Source: Bacteroidales bacterium Bact_16
GTDB lineage: Bacteria; Bacteroidota; Bacteroidia; Bacteroidales; UBA932
Direction of reading: 5' to 3'
Assembly (NCBI GenBank): GCA_001602885.1
Contig: LUZH01000281.1
Span: 1-8,159 of the forward strand
DNA: 8,159 nucleotides
Under the pieces are notes generated by a model. It was not told the origin of the DNA, ran no database searches, and worked only from the letters and a program-made list of their open reading frames with translations. Below, in pieces: positions 7,192-8,159 of the stretch. Numbering within the stretch: the first letter of the stretch is position 1; each line of letters starts with the position of its first letter. The translations under genes were made by a program, and so were the position numbers.

Positions 7192-7837
7192 AGCGGCCGT
7201 CCTTCATCGTGAGGGTGCGGTCGCAGAGGGCGGCGAGCTCGGGATCGTGGGTCACGATCACGATGGTCTGCCCGAGGCGTTCGCGCAGGGCGAACAGCAG
7301 CTTGTGGATCTCCTGCTTGGTGGCGGAGTCGAGATTGCCCGTGGGCTCGTCGGCGAAGAGCACGGCCGGGTCGTTGACCAGGGCGCGGGCGATGGCGACG
7401 CGCTGCTGCTCGCCGCCCGAGAGCTCGGCGGGCTTGTGCCCCAGGCGCTCCTGCAGGCCGACCTCGCCGAGCAGGCGGGCGGCCTTCCGGCGCGCCTCCT
7501 TCATCGGCACGCCGGCGATCAGGGCCGGGATCAGGACATTCTCCTCGGCCGTGAACTCCGGCAGCAGGTGATGCGCCTGGAAGACGAAGCCGATGCGGCG
7601 GCCGCGGAAGGCGGCCAGTGCGTCGCCCTGCAGCCGCAGGACGTCCTGCCCGTCGACCAGCAGGCTCCCGCGGTCCGGCCGGGAAAGCGTGCCGAGGATC
7701 TGCAGGAGGGTGGACTTGCCGGCGCCGGAAGCGCCCATGATGGACACGATCTCATGCGCCTCAGCGCTGAAATCGATGCCTTTCAGGACCTCCAGGGTCC
7801 CGAAACTCTTATGGATGTCGCGGGCTTCGATGATCAT
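7184..7837 (-). CDS. lolD: ABC transporter ATPase of the LolD/MacB type
   Basis: 217-residue ATPase subunit with all motifs: Walker [10 protein letters not shown] (35-43), Q-loop Gln87 in [18 protein letters not shown], signature [15 protein letters not shown] (139-153), Walker [13 protein letters not shown] (Asp163, Glu164) and switch His197 in IVTHD. The [13 protein letters not shown] and EPTGNLD stretches are typical of the LolD/MacB/FtsE group, and the length fits LolD. LolD powers LolC/LolE to release lipoproteins from the inner membrane to LolA. The permease partner is not in this window, so a MacB-like or other role cannot be fully excluded. A TAnnTTTG box ends 4 bases before the ATG, suggesting a leaderless message of its own. 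A terminator separates it from the upstream gene. Its 3' end overlaps mutY. Confidence 0.88.
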   Translation of the reverse strand: MIIEARDIHKSFGTLEVLKGIDFSAEAHEIVSIMGASGAGKSTLLQILGTLSRPDRGSLLVDGQDVLRLQGDALAAFRGRRIGFVFQAHHLLPEFTAEENVLIPALIAGVPMKEARRKAARLLGEVGLQERLGHKPAELSGGEQQRVAIARALVNDPAVLFADEPTGNLDSATKQEIHKLLFALRERLGQTIVIVTHDPELAALCDRTLTMKDGRFI

Positions 7838-7841
7838 GATT

Positions 7842-7849
7842 CAAAGGTA
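7842..7849 (-). promoter_or_regulatory. -7 promoter box of lolD
   Basis: The minus strand reads TACCTTTG, an exact TAnnTTTG match, ending 4 bases before the ATG at 7837. A TTTG (7869-7866) lies 16 bases upstream, somewhat closer than the usual -33 spacing. That TTTG is made by the end of the terminator T-tract, so terminator and promoter abut. Confidence 0.65.
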
Positions 7850-7866
7850 GCAATTAATCGGGACAC

Positions 7867-7900
7867 AAAAAAAGACAGGCGGCATGCCTGTCTTTTTTTT
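7867..7900 (-). terminator. Intrinsic terminator with A and T tracts on both sides
   Basis: A 7-bp perfect GC-rich stem, GACAGGC (7874-7880) pairing with GCCTGTC (7886-7892) around a 5-base loop, is flanked by seven As and eight Ts. Those tracts can pair to extend the stem, and they provide a U-tract in either direction. It lies 16 bases after the stop of the malate dehydrogenase-like gene and should end its leftward transcript. Rightward it would block antisense reading into that gene. Confidence 0.92.
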
Positions 7901-7916
7901 CTCGGGTCAAAGCAAC

Positions 7917-8159
7917 CTACAGGTTCGGGTTGCATTTCTTCCAGTCGGACACCGGCGGGATGATGCCGAGGTCGATGATCTCGTCACGCATCTTGCAGAG
8001 GTGCTCGTAGGAAGCCTGCAGGTCGGCCATCTCGGCGGCGGTGCCGGCGGGATCGGTGAAGTGGACACCCGTCGCGTCGATCACGGACGGCATGGCCATC
8101 ATCACGTTCTGGTAGCTGGCGTTGTTGACGTAGCAGCCGGCAGGCCAGGTGAACTTGTC
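7917..8159 (-). CDS. mdh: Probable malate dehydrogenase, C-terminal 80 residues
   Basis: The frame is open to the window edge and gives 80 C-terminal residues, running from DKFTWPAGCYVNN to the TAG at 7917-7919. The fragment includes YQNVMMAMPSVIDATGVHF, a helix AEMADLQASYEHLCKMRDEI and the ending PPVSDWKKCNPNL. This resembles, from memory, the C-terminus of Bacteroidales-type lactate/malate dehydrogenases. That family ends in a helix with HLCKxRDE followed by PPxxDW and NP-L, and interconverts malate and oxaloacetate with NAD. The catalytic His-Asp pair and Rossmann fold lie outside the window, so identity rests on this tail alone. The GTG and ATG codons near 8105 are internal. It ends at the strong terminator 16 bases downstream. 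Confidence 0.5.
   Translation of the reverse strand, partial: DKFTWPAGCYVNNASYQNVMMAMPSVIDATGVHFTDPAGTAAEMADLQASYEHLCKMRDEIIDLGIIPPVSDWKKCNPNL

Noticed and set aside
7867..7900. Riboswitch or small RNA hairpin
   Set aside because: The simple 7-bp stem with flanking A and T tracts directly after a stop codon is fully explained as a terminator.

Overview
The window is a GC-rich bacterial chromosome segment, most likely from an uncultivated member of the Bacteroidota, probably Bacteroidales. Three things point there. Promoter boxes match the Bacteroidota -7 consensus TAnnTTTG and sit in the only AT-rich gaps. No gene starts with a convincing Shine-Dalgarno. The protein families (HprK-like, PqqD and S24/S26 cassette, PorT-like beta-barrel, LolD, a partial protein resembling Bacteroidales malate dehydrogenase) fit that phylum. 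Coding density is very high, with no gene-free stretch over 110 bases, and no RNA gene, CRISPR array, insertion sequence or phage gene was seen.

Left part (1-5033, all + strand). The window opens inside lepA (elongation factor 4). One base after its stop begins a tightly packed cassette: an HPr-kinase-like P-loop protein, a small soluble S24/S26-type serine peptidase, a PqqD-like protein, a one-piece ABC exporter, and a short YqaA/VTT membrane protein. Gaps are -8, -4, +16 and +1 bases, so the genes are almost certainly co-transcribed and partly translationally coupled. Kinase, peptidase, peptide-binding PqqD domain and exporter are the parts expected of a peptide maturation and export (RiPP-like) system. 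No radical SAM enzyme, lasso cyclase or precursor peptide is visible, so the substrate is unknown. This is the most interesting part of the window.

Middle part (5030-6143, - strand). A signal-peptide-bearing outer-membrane beta-barrel protein is followed 13 bases later by a DUF456 glycine-rich membrane protein. The DUF456 stop codon and the converging YqaA stop codon are the same palindromic CTAG.

Right part (6144-8159). A 55-base divergent promoter region with a perfect 9-bp inverted repeat drives the barrel gene leftward and mutY (adenine glycosylase) rightward. mutY converges on and overlaps lolD (- strand ABC ATPase) by 8 bases. Upstream of lolD lie its promoter and a strong A/T-flanked terminator hairpin. 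The hairpin ends the last gene, a C-terminal fragment that is probably malate dehydrogenase. mutY and lolD each have a TAnnTTTG box only 4 bases before their ATG, which suggests leaderless or nearly leaderless messages.
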